Shown here piece after piece: positions 37,998-47,077 of a DNA stretch of 64,000 nucleotides. Position 1 is the stretch's first letter. The number at the start of each line of letters is the position of its first letter. The stretch spans positions 1 through 64,000 of the forward strand of contig JAJTDK010000007.1 in NCBI GenBank assembly GCA_021300495.1, in the 5' to 3' direction. The notes under the pieces were generated by a model. That model was not told the origin of the DNA and did no database searches. It saw only the letters and a program-made list of their open reading frames with translations. This stretch comes from Limnohabitans sp. Lineage in GTDB: Bacteria > Pseudomonadota > Gammaproteobacteria > Burkholderiales > Burkholderiaceae_C. The position numbers and the translations under genes are program-made.

Positions 37998-38165
37998 CGC
38001 AGCCTTTGAGGTTTTAAGATAATTTAACGGGGCGCACTTAAATTGGCGCTCCCTAGCGTAGCGGGTCTGCGAACCCAGACTCTATTTTAACGACCTCGCG
38101 CTTCAAAGCTTGATATTTCTGGCTTTAAACTTGGGGATTATTGATTTCCACCCCTCTAGATTCAC

Positions 38166-39170
38166 ATGTCCCATTACGATATTTACGCCATTGGCAACGC
38201 GCTGGTCGATTCAGAATACGAAGTTTCAGACGCCCTCCTCCAATCAATGGGCGTTGACAAGCGCCACATGACCCTGATTGATACGCCGCGCCGTGCCGAA
38301 TTGCTGCATCACGTCAAGGCTATGACGCCCCGCCAAACTGGCGGTGGCTCTGCAGGCAACACAGTTGTGGCCTTGGCCCAACTCGGCGGCAAGGCTTTTT
38401 ATTCCTGCAAGGTGGCGCACGATGATTTGGGCGACTTTTACGTCAAAGATTTACAAGCTCGCGGTGTTGAGACCAATCTGACTCACACGCGCGCTCTGGA
38501 TGGACAAACAGGCAGTTGCATGGTTCTGGTCACCCCTGACGCCGAGCGCAGCATGTGCACCTTCTTGGGCGTTTCAGCAGAATTGGACGACAAAGCCCTG
38601 CATCCTCAAGATATCGTCAAATCAAAAATTTATTACATGGAAGGCTACTTGGCCGCTTCGCCAACTGGTTTAAATGCCGCACTCCAAGGCAGAAAAATTG
38701 CAAAAGAAGCTGGCGTCGCTTTAGCCCTGACCCTCAGCGATGTCAGCATGATTCAATTTTGCAAAGCCGGGCTGGATGCCATGTTGGGTGACGGCGTCGA
38801 TTACTTGTTTTGCAACCAAGAAGAAGCTCAAGTTTGGTGTGGCTCGGACGATTTGAATGTTGTGAAACGCACATTGCAAAATGTGGCCAAAATGGTTTGC
38901 CTCACACGTGGGCCTGAAGGCTCAGAAATTATCACAGCAGCGCAATCTTGGCACGTACCCGCTGACAAGGTTAAAGCCATTGACACCAATGGTGCAGGCG
39001 ACATGTTTGCTGGTGCATTCTTGTATGCCATATCACGCGGTTATTCGGCTGACAAAGCAGCCTACCTTGGCAATCATGCAGCCGCCGCCGTGGTCAGTCA
39101 ACATGGCAATCGCTTAACGCTGGGTCAGCTGAGCACCATCAAAGCTTACGCGCTACCACCGCTTAAATAA
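38166..39170 (+). CDS. PfkB-family adenosine kinase
   Basis: 334 residues, ribokinase fold. Start YAIGNALVDSEYEV, then GGGSAGNTVVALAQLGG near 59-75 (substrate site), and the PfkB signature DTNGAGDMFAGAF with catalytic Asp279 in GAGD. The group in which this sequence falls is annotated as adenosine kinase in proteobacteria; other sugar or nucleoside substrates cannot be excluded. Single gene between the divergent NYN gene and convergent rfbC. Confidence 0.87.
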   Translation: MSHYDIYAIGNALVDSEYEVSDALLQSMGVDKRHMTLIDTPRRAELLHHVKAMTPRQTGGGSAGNTVVALAQLGGKAFYSCKVAHDDLGDFYVKDLQARGVETNLTHTRALDGQTGSCMVLVTPDAERSMCTFLGVSAELDDKALHPQDIVKSKIYYMEGYLAASPTGLNAALQGRKIAKEAGVALALTLSDVSMIQFCKAGLDAMLGDGVDYLFCNQEEAQVWCGSDDLNVVKRTLQNVAKMVCLTRGPEGSEIITAAQSWHVPADKVKAIDTNGAGDMFAGAFLYAISRGYSADKAAYLGNHAAAAVVSQHGNRLTLGQLSTIKAYALPPLK

Positions 39171-39728
39171 TCAGAAAGTTTCGGCTTGGGCCAGCGGCAA
39201 CGCAGCGGCATCTTTGGCCGCCAGCACAGGGGCAGAAAACCCCTCGGGCAAAGGCCACTCTATGCCCAGAGCAGGGTCGTTCCAAAGCAAACTGCGCTCG
39301 TGCTCCGGGTACCAATAATCGGTGGTCTTGTACAAAAATTCAGCTGTTTTGCTGAGCACCAAGAACCCATGTGCAAAGCCTGGTGGCACCCAGAGTTGAG
39401 TGGCTGTTTCTGCGCTCAAATGACACCCCGCCCACTGCCCAAAGGTGGCTGAGCTCTTTCTCAAGTCGACGGCAATGTCAAAAACCTCCCCCTGAACCAC
39501 TCGCACCAATTTACCTTGCGCATGCTGAATTTGATAGTGCAGTCCGCGCAACACGCCCTGCGATGAAAGACTGTGGTTGTCTTGTACAAATTCGGCCTTC
39601 AGACCCGTTGCGGCCTCAAAATCGCGGGCGTTGTAACTTTCATAAAAGAAGCCACGAGCGTCACCAAAAACTTTGGGTTGAAGGATCAATACCTCTGGCA
39701 GATGGGTGGGCGTAACGGTATAGGGCAT
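39171..39728 (-). CDS. rfbC: dTDP-4-dehydrorhamnose 3,5-epimerase
   Basis: Third step of dTDP-L-rhamnose synthesis, 185 residues from ATG 39728, which overlaps the rfbA stop by one base (TGATG). RmlC cupin: PKVFGDARGFFYESYNARDF, FVQDNHSLSSQGVLRGLHYQ with the catalytic His, and WVPPGFAHGFLVLS. Only rfbA and rfbC are here; rfbB and rfbD are not in the window. Confidence 0.94.
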   Translation of the reverse strand: MPYTVTPTHLPEVLILQPKVFGDARGFFYESYNARDFEAATGLKAEFVQDNHSLSSQGVLRGLHYQIQHAQGKLVRVVQGEVFDIAVDLRKSSATFGQWAGCHLSAETATQLWVPPGFAHGFLVLSKTAEFLYKTTDYWYPEHERSLLWNDPALGIEWPLPEGFSAPVLAAKDAAALPLAQAETF

Positions 39729-40606
39729 CAATGAGACTTCAGTAAATTCAGCAAGTATTGACCATAGCTGTTCTTGGACAAGGGCGTGGCAAGTTTTTCT
39801 AACTGTGCTGCATCAATCCACTTTTGTGCGAATGCAATTTCTTCAGGACAGGCCACCATCAAGCCCTGTCTTTTTTGCAAGGTGGCTATGAATCCTGCGG
39901 CCTCAAGCAAGCTGTCATGCGTCCCAGTGTCAAGCCATGCATAACCCCGGCCCATCATTTCTACGTTCAGCTGTTTCTGCTCTAAGTAACAACGGTTCAC
40001 GTCGGTGATCTCTAGTTCACCCCGAGCAGAGGGCTTGATGTGGGCGGCGATGTCGCACACTTGTTGGTCGTAAAAATAAAGACCGGTCACAGCGTAATTG
40101 CTTTTGGGCTGTTTGGGCTTTTCTTCAATGCTCAATGCACGCCGCTGATCGTCAAAAGCCACGACACCATAACGCTCGGGGTCGAGCACGTGATAAGCAA
40201 AGACGCTGGCACCAGAGGTTTGCGCATCAGCCCTTTGCATGAGCTTGACCAAGTCGTGGCCGTAAAAAATATTGTCGCCCAAGACCAATGCACTGGGGTG
40301 CTCGCCCACAAATTCTTTGCCAATGATGAAGGCTTGCGCCAAGCCGTCGGGGCTGGGTTGAACTGCATACTGAATGTTCATTCCCCATTGACGGCCATCA
40401 CCCAACAACTCTGAAAAACGCGGTGTGTCTTGAGGTGTACTGATCAGCAACACATCTTTGATGCCCGCCAACATGAGCGTGGTCAGCGGGTAATAGACCA
40501 TGGGCTTGTCGTACACAGGCATCAGTTGCTTAGAGACAGCTTGTGTCACAGGGTACAAGCGGGTCCCTGACCCGCCCGCCAAAATAATGCCTTTGCGTGT
40601 ATTCAT
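39728..40606 (-). CDS. rfbA: Glucose-1-phosphate thymidylyltransferase
   Basis: First step of dTDP-L-rhamnose synthesis, 292 residues. Nucleotide loop [20 protein letters not shown] near 8-27, [23 protein letters not shown] with the metal Asp, [19 protein letters not shown] and [12 protein letters not shown]. Product feeds O-antigen or other surface polysaccharide. Overlaps rfbC by one base. Start is 61 bases from the divergent helicase start. Confidence 0.95.
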   Translation of the reverse strand: MNTRKGIILAGGSGTRLYPVTQAVSKQLMPVYDKPMVYYPLTTLMLAGIKDVLLISTPQDTPRFSELLGDGRQWGMNIQYAVQPSPDGLAQAFIIGKEFVGEHPSALVLGDNIFYGHDLVKLMQRADAQTSGASVFAYHVLDPERYGVVAFDDQRRALSIEEKPKQPKSNYAVTGLYFYDQQVCDIAAHIKPSARGELEITDVNRCYLEQKQLNVEMMGRGYAWLDTGTHDSLLEAAGFIATLQKRQGLMVACPEEIAFAQKWIDAAQLEKLATPLSKNSYGQYLLNLLKSH

Positions 40607-40666
40607 CCATGTATTTTGCCACGACTGTCCGTCATATCAAGCCATATGCACTTATGCTTGGTACCT

Positions 40667-41953
40667 ATGTCGTTTAAAGATCTGGGCCTTTCGCCCGAGT
40701 TGCTCAAAGCACTCAAACCCAAAACTTACCCAAGCCCCACCGAGGTCCAACGGGAGCTGGTGCCCGCCGCCCTGAAAGGTCAAGATGCTTGGGTGACCGC
40801 ACCCACGGGGTCAGGCAAAACCTTGGCCTACGCTCTTCCGTTAATTGAGCATTGGGCGCATTCAATCCCCAAAAGTGTTGCCCCCGGACTTTCGAAGTCA
40901 GGTTATCTCAAGACGACCAAAATCACTCAATCTGTGGTCTTGGTTCCCACTCGTGAATTGGCGGTTCAGGTCAGCCAACTGTTCATGAGCTTGGCCGCCC
41001 AATGGGGCCATCTGTGCAAAGTCACGGTTGTCTTTGGTGGCGTTTCGATCAACCCCCAAATGATGGGCCTACGAGGCGGAACAGATATTTTGATTGCCAC
41101 ACCCGGCCGCTTAATTGATTTGCTAGAACACAATGCCCTGAAACTGTCAGGCGTGCAAACCTTGGTTTTGGATGAAGCCGATAAATTGCTAGAACTTGGC
41201 TTTCAAGAAGAACTCCAATACATCTTGAACCAGCTTCCATCGAAGCGGCAAAACTTATTTTTGTCGGCCACCAGACCCCAAAGCATGGTGGCTTTGGCCC
41301 AGGCCCTTTTGCACGACCCCCTTGAAATTCACATCGAAGGCCAAGCGCTGCAACCTGCCGAAATTTTGCAGCGTGCCATCTACACCGATGTCGCCAAACG
41401 CACGCAGCTTTTAAAACACTTGCTCAAAGAAGAAAATTTGAAACAAGTCTTGGTTTTTGTCGCCACCCAACACAGCAGTGACATGGTGGCCGCCAAATTG
41501 CGTGTTGCTGGCATTGCTGCAGAGCCGTTTCATGGCCAACTGAGTCAAGGTAAAAGACAGCAAGTCTTGGCAGACTTCAAAGCTCAGCGCGTCAAAGTGG
41601 TCCTCGCCACAGATCTGGCTTCGCGCGGCCTAGACATCGAAAAACTACCCGCCGTCATTAACTTCGACTTACCCAGATCGGCAGTTGATTACACCCATCG
41701 AATCGGCCGGACTGGCCGCGCTGGCGAGGCTGGCTTGGCCATCAGTTTTGTGACGCCTGAGTCCTTGAGCCATTGGGCATTGATTGAAAAACGCCATGCA
41801 GTGAAACTTGAAAGAGAAACCATTCAAGGTTTTGAAGCCAGCTCACCGATTCCAGAAAATGAAACTGGCAATGGCGGCATCAAGGGCAAGCGGCCTAGCA
41901 AAAAAGACAAATTACGTCAGTTGGCTGCAGCAGAGAAGCAATCGGCCCCGTGA
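40667..41953 (+). CDS. DEAD-box RNA helicase
   Basis: 428 residues from ATG 40667 (MSFKDLGLSPELLKAL), the normal beginning of this family; the frame is open upstream without similarity. Motifs in order: Q motif PSPTEVQRELVP, APTGSGKT, PTRELAVQ, GG and TPGRLIDL, LDEADKLLE, LSATRP, ATDLASRGLDIE, HRIGRTGRAGE. The tail is short and basic (GKRPSKKDKLRQL). RhlE-like, ATP-dependent RNA unwinding for ribosome assembly or decay; exact subfamily uncertain. Confidence 0.92.
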   Translation: MSFKDLGLSPELLKALKPKTYPSPTEVQRELVPAALKGQDAWVTAPTGSGKTLAYALPLIEHWAHSIPKSVAPGLSKSGYLKTTKITQSVVLVPTRELAVQVSQLFMSLAAQWGHLCKVTVVFGGVSINPQMMGLRGGTDILIATPGRLIDLLEHNALKLSGVQTLVLDEADKLLELGFQEELQYILNQLPSKRQNLFLSATRPQSMVALAQALLHDPLEIHIEGQALQPAEILQRAIYTDVAKRTQLLKHLLKEENLKQVLVFVATQHSSDMVAAKLRVAGIAAEPFHGQLSQGKRQQVLADFKAQRVKVVLATDLASRGLDIEKLPAVINFDLPRSAVDYTHRIGRTGRAGEAGLAISFVTPESLSHWALIEKRHAVKLERETIQGFEASSPIPENETGNGGIKGKRPSKKDKLRQLAAAEKQSAP

Positions 41954-41963
41954 TTGAGTCGAC

Positions 41964-42698
41964 TTAAAAAGGTGCTGCCGATCCGAAGCGACGGTCTCGT
42001 TTTGAGAACCATTCCAAGGCCTCACTGAACTGCTTCGCGCTGAAGTCTGGCCACAAGGTGTCGATGAAAAAAAGCTCGGCGTATGCAGCTTGCCAAAGCA
42101 TGAAATTGCTAACGCGGGACTCGCCGCCCGTTCGGATGAGCAGGTCCATCTCTGGTGCGCCTGCCGTACTGAGAAATGGCGCAAGTTCAGCTTCTGTGAG
42201 CTGGTCGATGCTGGCGCCAGAATTTGCGCGCTGCCAAGATTGGGCCGCTTGAACAAAATCCCACCGGCCACCATAGTTCGCAGCCACCCTGAGGGTGATC
42301 TTGGTGTTGTGTTGAGTCTGCTCCTCAGCGCGTAAGATCAAATCTTGCAATTCTGGGCTGAATTTAGATTTGTCCCCGACGATTTTTAGACAAACACCAT
42401 TGCTTTCCATCTCGTCTACTTCTTTTTGCAAGTAACTGGCAAAAAGGTTCATCAAAACGGAGACCTCCTCGGGGGGACGCCTCCAATTTTCGGTACTGAA
42501 AGCGAACAAACTGAGGTGCGCAATGTCACATCTGATACATGATTCCACAACCGCCCTGACACGCTTTGCACCCGAAGCATGCCCCAATGCGGCTGGCAAC
42601 AGGCGTTTTTTAGCCCATCGGCGATTGCCATCCATGATGATGCCGACGTGCTTTGGAAGGGGATTAGATGACAAACGATTTCGCTTATAAAAAGACAA
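41964..42698 (-). CDS. uppS: Undecaprenyl diphosphate synthase
   Basis: Makes the C55 lipid carrier for peptidoglycan and O-antigen from FPP and IPP. 244 residues; HVGIIMDGNRRWAKKR at 17-32 holds the catalytic Asp, then GHASGAKRV, FAFSTENWRRP, RTGGESRVSNFMLWQAAYAEL and DTLWPDF. The start appears to be TTG 42698, since the first ATG (42635) would cut into the conserved domain. In most betaproteobacteria uppS lies in a frr-uppS-cdsA-dxr block; here it stands alone beside a helicase and an H-NS-like gene, so it may be a second copy. Confidence 0.9.
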   Translation of the reverse strand: MSFYKRNRLSSNPLPKHVGIIMDGNRRWAKKRLLPAALGHASGAKRVRAVVESCIRCDIAHLSLFAFSTENWRRPPEEVSVLMNLFASYLQKEVDEMESNGVCLKIVGDKSKFSPELQDLILRAEEQTQHNTKITLRVAANYGGRWDFVQAAQSWQRANSGASIDQLTEAELAPFLSTAGAPEMDLLIRTGGESRVSNFMLWQAAYAELFFIDTLWPDFSAKQFSEALEWFSKRDRRFGSAAPF

Positions 42699-42727
42699 AG
42701 TGATTCTACAACTTTGTCACTCATTAA

Positions 42728-42750
42728 AAAGGCCGCTGGAAGCGGCCTTT
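42728..42750 (-). terminator. Terminator of the H-NS-like gene
   Basis: Stem AAAGGCCGCT / AGCGGCCTTT with loop GGA; on the minus strand it is followed by a T run. It lies 21 bases behind the stop at 42772. Confidence 0.85.
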
Positions 42751-42771
42751 GAGTAAAAATTAATTAGCCTA

Positions 42772-43077
42772 TTAAGCAATTAAAAACTTAGTGCGGTCTT
42801 GACCATCAATCCATTTAGGTGCTTTGCCACGGCCGGTCCAAGTTTGACCTGTAGCTGGATCACGGTATTTAGGGGCCACTTTGCCACCTGTAGATTTTCC
42901 AGCAGATTTCGCAGCTCCCCGGCCAGATGGAAATATATCTTGAACAGTTAATCCAAATTCAGCCACCAATTCACGCGCTTTGCCAACGGCTTCAGACAGT
43001 TCTTTCTGGCGTGCAGATGCAATAGCGTGCTCCAAAGCTTCACGTTGCTTCAATAATTCTTTGTAAGAGTTAGTCAT
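42772..43077 (-). CDS. H-NS family nucleoid protein
   Basis: 101 residues from ATG 43077 with RBS GGAA. N-terminal coiled-coil oligomerisation part (about 1-45) and a C-terminal AT-hook-like DNA-binding motif YRDPATGQTWTGRGKAPKWI (75-94), the signature of beta-proteobacterial H-NS/BpH3 proteins. The linker is rich in Gly, Lys and Ser. It silences AT-rich DNA. The gene's own leader (43078-43189) is very AT-rich and holds a hairpin, so self-control is plausible. Confidence 0.92.
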   Translation of the reverse strand: MTNSYKELLKQREALEHAIASARQKELSEAVGKARELVAEFGLTVQDIFPSGRGAAKSAGKSTGGKVAPKYRDPATGQTWTGRGKAPKWIDGQDRTKFLIA

Positions 43078-43100
43078 AGTGTTCCTATTAAGATAATAAA

Positions 43101-43117
43101 CTTGTTTAAATAACAAG
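43101..43117. promoter_or_regulatory. Inverted repeat in leader of H-NS-like gene
   Basis: CTTGTT-TAAAT-AACAAG, perfect 6-bp arms, 24 bases upstream of the start codon within a strongly AT-rich stretch (43078-43189). It could be an operator or leader hairpin. The surrounding bases offer several AT-rich -10 like hexamers but no clear promoter. Confidence 0.4.
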
Positions 43118-43189
43118 ATTCCGAAGAATATCAGAATTCTAGTTCAAATAAATCAGATTAATTATTTATAAAATCTATAAATTCAATAA

Positions 43190-44479
43190 TTAATTGATAA
43201 ATTTAGCATTTACCTTGTCTATTCGACGACCCTCAATAGATAAAACCACAAAATGCCAATCTTCACTTTGGACAATATCACCCACTTCAGGCAAATAACC
43301 CAATTCCGACACAATAAATCCACCCAGGGTATTGAATAATCCCCTTTCTTCTCCATTCAATTGCTTAATGTCGAGCCTAGATTTAAGCTCATTGATGGGC
43401 ATTAAGCCGTCTAGTTCCCAAGTGCCATCTGCTTGAGAAGAGGCCCAAGCATCTTCAACCGTTAATGGACGCAACTCGCCGGTAATGGCTTCCAGTAAAT
43501 CTCTGGGCGTTAATAAGCCCTGAACTACGCCATATTCATCCACCACGAAGACCATTCGGCCGGATTTATCGCGAAGTTGCTCCAAAAGAGTCATGCCACT
43601 CAAGGTTTCAGGCACAAATGTAGCGGGAAGGGCGTAGGTTTCAACGGGTGCGTCGTCAGCATTTGACAGAGATACCAAACGCGCAAGGCTAACCACCCCA
43701 ATCACATCGTCCAAATTGCCGCGGCAAACGGGGTACCAAGAATGTCCATCAACACCCTCATTCAGTCCTGCCTGTGTCAGACACTCAGAACGCGTCATAC
43801 CGCCTTCAAACCACTGTATGTCAAGGCGTGGCACCATCAAGGAAGTCAGAGGCCGATCGTCCAAATGAAAAACATTTCTCACCATTTGATGTTCATGTTC
43901 TTCGATCAATCCAGCATCGACACCCTCTTCCAAGCTGGCTGTAATTTCCTCTTCAGTCACGGCACGATTACCACGCGTATCAATGCGCAGCAGTTTCAAA
44001 ACAGCATGGGTCGTGATGGACAGCAAACCGACAAAAGGCCTGGCCGCACTGGCCAGCCAAGCCATCGGCCTAGATACAAGCCTTGCCACAGGCTCTGGAT
44101 ACAGTTGGCCAATTCTTTTAGGGACAAGCTCCCCAAAAATAATGGTTGTAAAGGTAATGGCCGCCACAACCAGTGAGGTGGCTGTGAAGCTAGCAGCCGC
44201 ATCTGAAAGGCCCCAACTGATCAGCCAACGTGCAACATCTCCACTGAATGCGGCCTCTCCCACAATGCCATTCATGACACCAATTGAAGTAATGCCTACC
44301 TGCACCGTTGACAAGAACTGCGTCGGGTTCTCAAGCAATTTAAGGGCAGCGGTTGCGCCTTTGTCCCCCGCTTCCTCCATGGCCGCAAGCCTTGCCTTAC
44401 GGCTAGAAGCCAATGCCAATTCAGACATGGCAAACACACCATTCACCAAAGTTAAAAACGCAATCAGTAAGAAATCCAT
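43190..44479 (-). CDS. CNNM/CorC (hemolysin C) family membrane protein
   Basis: 429 residues from ATG 44479 (MDFLLIAFLTLVNGVFAMSELAL); the frame continues upstream without similarity. A DUF21 membrane part with four helices (about 1-140), two CBS repeats (about 200-325, including MVPRLDIQWFEGG and DEYGVVQGLLTPRDLLEAITGE) and a C-terminal CorC_HlyC domain (LGGFIVSELGYLPEVGD). Family members move or sense Mg2+/Co2+; the hemolysin name is historical. Confidence 0.9.
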   Translation of the reverse strand: MDFLLIAFLTLVNGVFAMSELALASSRKARLAAMEEAGDKGATAALKLLENPTQFLSTVQVGITSIGVMNGIVGEAAFSGDVARWLISWGLSDAAASFTATSLVVAAITFTTIIFGELVPKRIGQLYPEPVARLVSRPMAWLASAARPFVGLLSITTHAVLKLLRIDTRGNRAVTEEEITASLEEGVDAGLIEEHEHQMVRNVFHLDDRPLTSLMVPRLDIQWFEGGMTRSECLTQAGLNEGVDGHSWYPVCRGNLDDVIGVVSLARLVSLSNADDAPVETYALPATFVPETLSGMTLLEQLRDKSGRMVFVVDEYGVVQGLLTPRDLLEAITGELRPLTVEDAWASSQADGTWELDGLMPINELKSRLDIKQLNGEERGLFNTLGGFIVSELGYLPEVGDIVQSEDWHFVVLSIEGRRIDKVNAKFIN

Positions 44480-44587
44480 CCCTCCATTGTGCCAAGGCCT
44501 GAAGACGAATGAAATAGCGGCCTTGTCATGGGCCAAAATTAGGCAAAAAACATCCACAATTGGGTTTTCTTGAGATTTTGGAAGCCA

Positions 44588-45418
44588 ATGTCTGTTTATT
44601 GGGTCGGTGATCTGCAAGGCTGCGACGAACCACTGGGTCAATTACTAGACCAAGTTGCTTTTTCAACCAGTCGGGATCGTTTGTATGTACTGGGCGATTT
44701 GGTCAATCGGGGGCCCTCTTCCTTAGCAGTCTTGCGGCGCTTGTCCAAAATGGGAAGCAGTGTTGAATGTGTTTTAGGCAACCATGATCTGCATTTACTG
44801 GCCCTTGCCGCAGGTGCCCGACAACCAAGCCGAACCGACACACTTCAAGATGTCTTGGAAGCCAGCGACAGACACACATTGCTTGATTGGCTTCAAAACC
44901 AAGCCATTGCACTTTTCAAAGAAGATGTTCTGATGGTTCATGCGGGCGTGCTGCCGCAGTGGTCACTCAGCACCACTTTAGAGCTAGCACATGAAATTGA
45001 AAGCGTTTTGCGCGGGCCCGATGCTGCCGAATTTTTCATGAACATGTACGGCAATGAACCTGCCCAATGGCACCCTAGCTTGAAGGGCATGGACAGGCTG
45101 CGCTGCGCTCTCAATGCCTTCACCCGACTGCGCTTTTGCTCTGCCACCGGCCATATGGACTTTAAGGTCAAGGAAAACAGCGCCAAAGCACCCGAAGGCT
45201 ATATGCCATGGTTCGAAGTTCCCCATCGCCAAACCATTGGCACAAGAATCGCATTTGGACATTGGTCCACCCTCGGCGCCGTGAGTCAAAAAGACATTTG
45301 GGCCATGGACACGGGTTGTGTTTGGGGCGGATGTCTCACGGCCATTCAACGCGATCAGATTGACCACGCGCCACAGAAAATCGAAATCAAATGTCCGCCC
45401 TACCAAACACCTTTTTAA
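44588..45418 (+). CDS. apaH: Symmetrical Ap4A hydrolase
   Basis: Cleaves diadenosine tetraphosphate to two ADP and can decap Np4-capped RNA. 276 residues from ATG 44588; the frame opens at a TTG 18 bases earlier. Metallophosphatase motifs: GDLQG 7-11, GDLVNRGP near 37-44, LGNHDLHL near 63-70, VHAGVLPQW, and FGHWSTLG. A CoA pyrophosphatase gene follows 33 bases later, so two nucleotide-clearing enzymes are neighbours. Confidence 0.94.
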   Translation: MSVYWVGDLQGCDEPLGQLLDQVAFSTSRDRLYVLGDLVNRGPSSLAVLRRLSKMGSSVECVLGNHDLHLLALAAGARQPSRTDTLQDVLEASDRHTLLDWLQNQAIALFKEDVLMVHAGVLPQWSLSTTLELAHEIESVLRGPDAAEFFMNMYGNEPAQWHPSLKGMDRLRCALNAFTRLRFCSATGHMDFKVKENSAKAPEGYMPWFEVPHRQTIGTRIAFGHWSTLGAVSQKDIWAMDTGCVWGGCLTAIQRDQIDHAPQKIEIKCPPYQTPF

Positions 45419-45451
45419 ATCTGAGACGTCCAACATGACTTGCTCTCTGAC

Positions 45452-46171
45452 ATGAAAAACGCCTTGGGCTTTGACCCCCGAGAAATCCCTTGGACACGCC
45501 AACTTCAAGATTGGCCAGCACTACCGTCTTCATCGTTGAGTGCTGAGCGTCTGAAGTGGATTTTTAAAAACCCACCAGACTGGACCCCTGAGCTAAAACG
45601 CGAGCCTTTAATTGGCCAGCGCGCGCCCCAAGCAGCTGCCGTCTTAATGCCCATTGTGATGAGGGGCGAGAATGGTCAAGACCCCCATCTCTTGCTGACG
45701 CAAAGAACCCAGCACTTGTCTTCACATCCGGGGCAAATTGCATTTCCAGGAGGTAAGGTAGACCCAGAAGACGCGACAGTAGAGCAAGCAGCACTTCGCG
45801 AAGCACAAGAGGAAGTGGGGCTTGAATCTGAATTTGTAGAGATTTTGGGTCAACTGCCAAGCTACGTCACAGGTACCTCATTTAACATCACACCTGTGGT
45901 GGCCTTGGTCTCACCGCATCACACCATTACAACCAATGTCAATGAGGTTGAATTTGCATTTGAGGTGCCCTTGTCCTTTCTCATGAATCCTCAAAACCAC
46001 CGCCTGCATGAATGGGACAGAGATGGCGTTGTGAGACGTTGGTACTCCATGCCTTATTCAGCGACATCACCCAACAAGGACCCCCTTCAAGCAGACTATT
46101 TCATCTGGGGAGCCACCGCAGGGATGATTCGGAATTTTTATCGTTTTTTATTGGCCGCGAATTCCTTATGA
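45452..46171 (+). CDS. NUDIX CoA pyrophosphatase
   Basis: 239 residues from ATG 45452. UPF0035-type signature HLSSHPGQIAFPGGKVDPED (89-108) directly precedes the Nudix helix REAQEEVGL (116-124), so the box is complete. This pattern belongs to NudL/YeaB enzymes that split CoA and its oxidised forms to phosphopantetheine and 3',5'-ADP. N-terminal 50 residues are less conserved. The CobD-like gene starts 8 bases after the stop. Confidence 0.9.
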   Translation: MKNALGFDPREIPWTRQLQDWPALPSSSLSAERLKWIFKNPPDWTPELKREPLIGQRAPQAAAVLMPIVMRGENGQDPHLLLTQRTQHLSSHPGQIAFPGGKVDPEDATVEQAALREAQEEVGLESEFVEILGQLPSYVTGTSFNITPVVALVSPHHTITTNVNEVEFAFEVPLSFLMNPQNHRLHEWDRDGVVRRWYSMPYSATSPNKDPLQADYFIWGATAGMIRNFYRFLLAANSL

Positions 46172-46178
46172 TGCAGGT

Positions 46179-47045
46179 ATGAGCTTTTTCTCTATTTTTT
46201 TGGCACTGGTCATTGAACAAGCACGGCCTTTGGGCTCGTCGCATTTTTTGCATCAGTGGTTAAGGCGTTGGGCGGACTGGGTTGCATCCCATGTGGACGG
46301 CGGAACACGCTCACAAGCCTGGCTCGCTTGGGGCTTACTGATTGGCGTACCCGCGTGTCTTGCCGTACTCATTCATTGGTGTTTGGCTTTTTTCTTAGGC
46401 TGGTTCTTTGCAGTGGTTTGGAATGTGGGTTTACTTTATGTCACCCTTGGATTCAGGCAATTCAGCCATCACTTTACGGGCATTCGCGATGCACTGAACG
46501 ATGGCGATGAGCCATTGGCTCGCCAGTTATTGGCCAAATGGCAGCAAATCGAAATCAATGACCTACCCCGTAACGAAATTGTTCGCCATGTCATTGAACA
46601 CTCTGTTTTGTCTGCGCATCGGCACGTTTTCGGTGTCTTCTTCAGTTACGCATTGCTTTCCATCGTTGGCCTCGGACCGGTGGGCGCTGTGGTCTACAGA
46701 ATTGCTGAGTTTGCAAAACGTTATTGGTCGCAAGCACCGTCTGTGGCAACCGTAACAGCAACGATGCCCACTCAACAAGACAACACAAACTGGCACAGTG
46801 ATTCTTTGAGAATGGTCGCCACCGAATCTTGGCACGCTATTGATTGGCTGCCCGCCAGAGCAACGGCCATGGGCTTCGCCATCATGGGCAGTTTCGAAGA
46901 TGCGATGGACGGCTGGCGGCACCATGCCGAAAAGTTTCCAGATGACAACGATGGCGTTATCTTGGCCGCCACAGCAGGCGCTATCAATGTTCAATTGGGT
47001 GGTGCGGCACTTCAGCCCGATTTACCTGGCAGCCTTCTGGGCTAA
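46179..47045 (+). CDS. CobD/CbiB-like membrane protein, shortened C-terminus
   Basis: 288 residues with four membrane segments in the first 170 (about 45-70, 72-90, 147-175). Blocks FRQFSHHFTGIRDALNDGD, EIVRHVIEHSVLSAHRHVFGVF, GPVGAVVYRIAEF, DWLPARATAMGFAIMGSFEDA and GVILAATAGAINVQLGG match CobD/CbiB family proteins, which in true CobD attach aminopropanol to cobyric acid. No other cobalamin genes are near. Relatives have a final membrane helix after the GG region; here the protein stops about 14 residues later, so 30-40 residues seem to be missing, perhaps by deletion towards rsgA. Confidence 0.78.
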   Translation: MSFFSIFLALVIEQARPLGSSHFLHQWLRRWADWVASHVDGGTRSQAWLAWGLLIGVPACLAVLIHWCLAFFLGWFFAVVWNVGLLYVTLGFRQFSHHFTGIRDALNDGDEPLARQLLAKWQQIEINDLPRNEIVRHVIEHSVLSAHRHVFGVFFSYALLSIVGLGPVGAVVYRIAEFAKRYWSQAPSVATVTATMPTQQDNTNWHSDSLRMVATESWHAIDWLPARATAMGFAIMGSFEDAMDGWRHHAEKFPDDNDGVILAATAGAINVQLGGAALQPDLPGSLLG

Positions 47046-47077
47046 GCGCCACTTCAAGCTACTGGCCCATAGATGGC

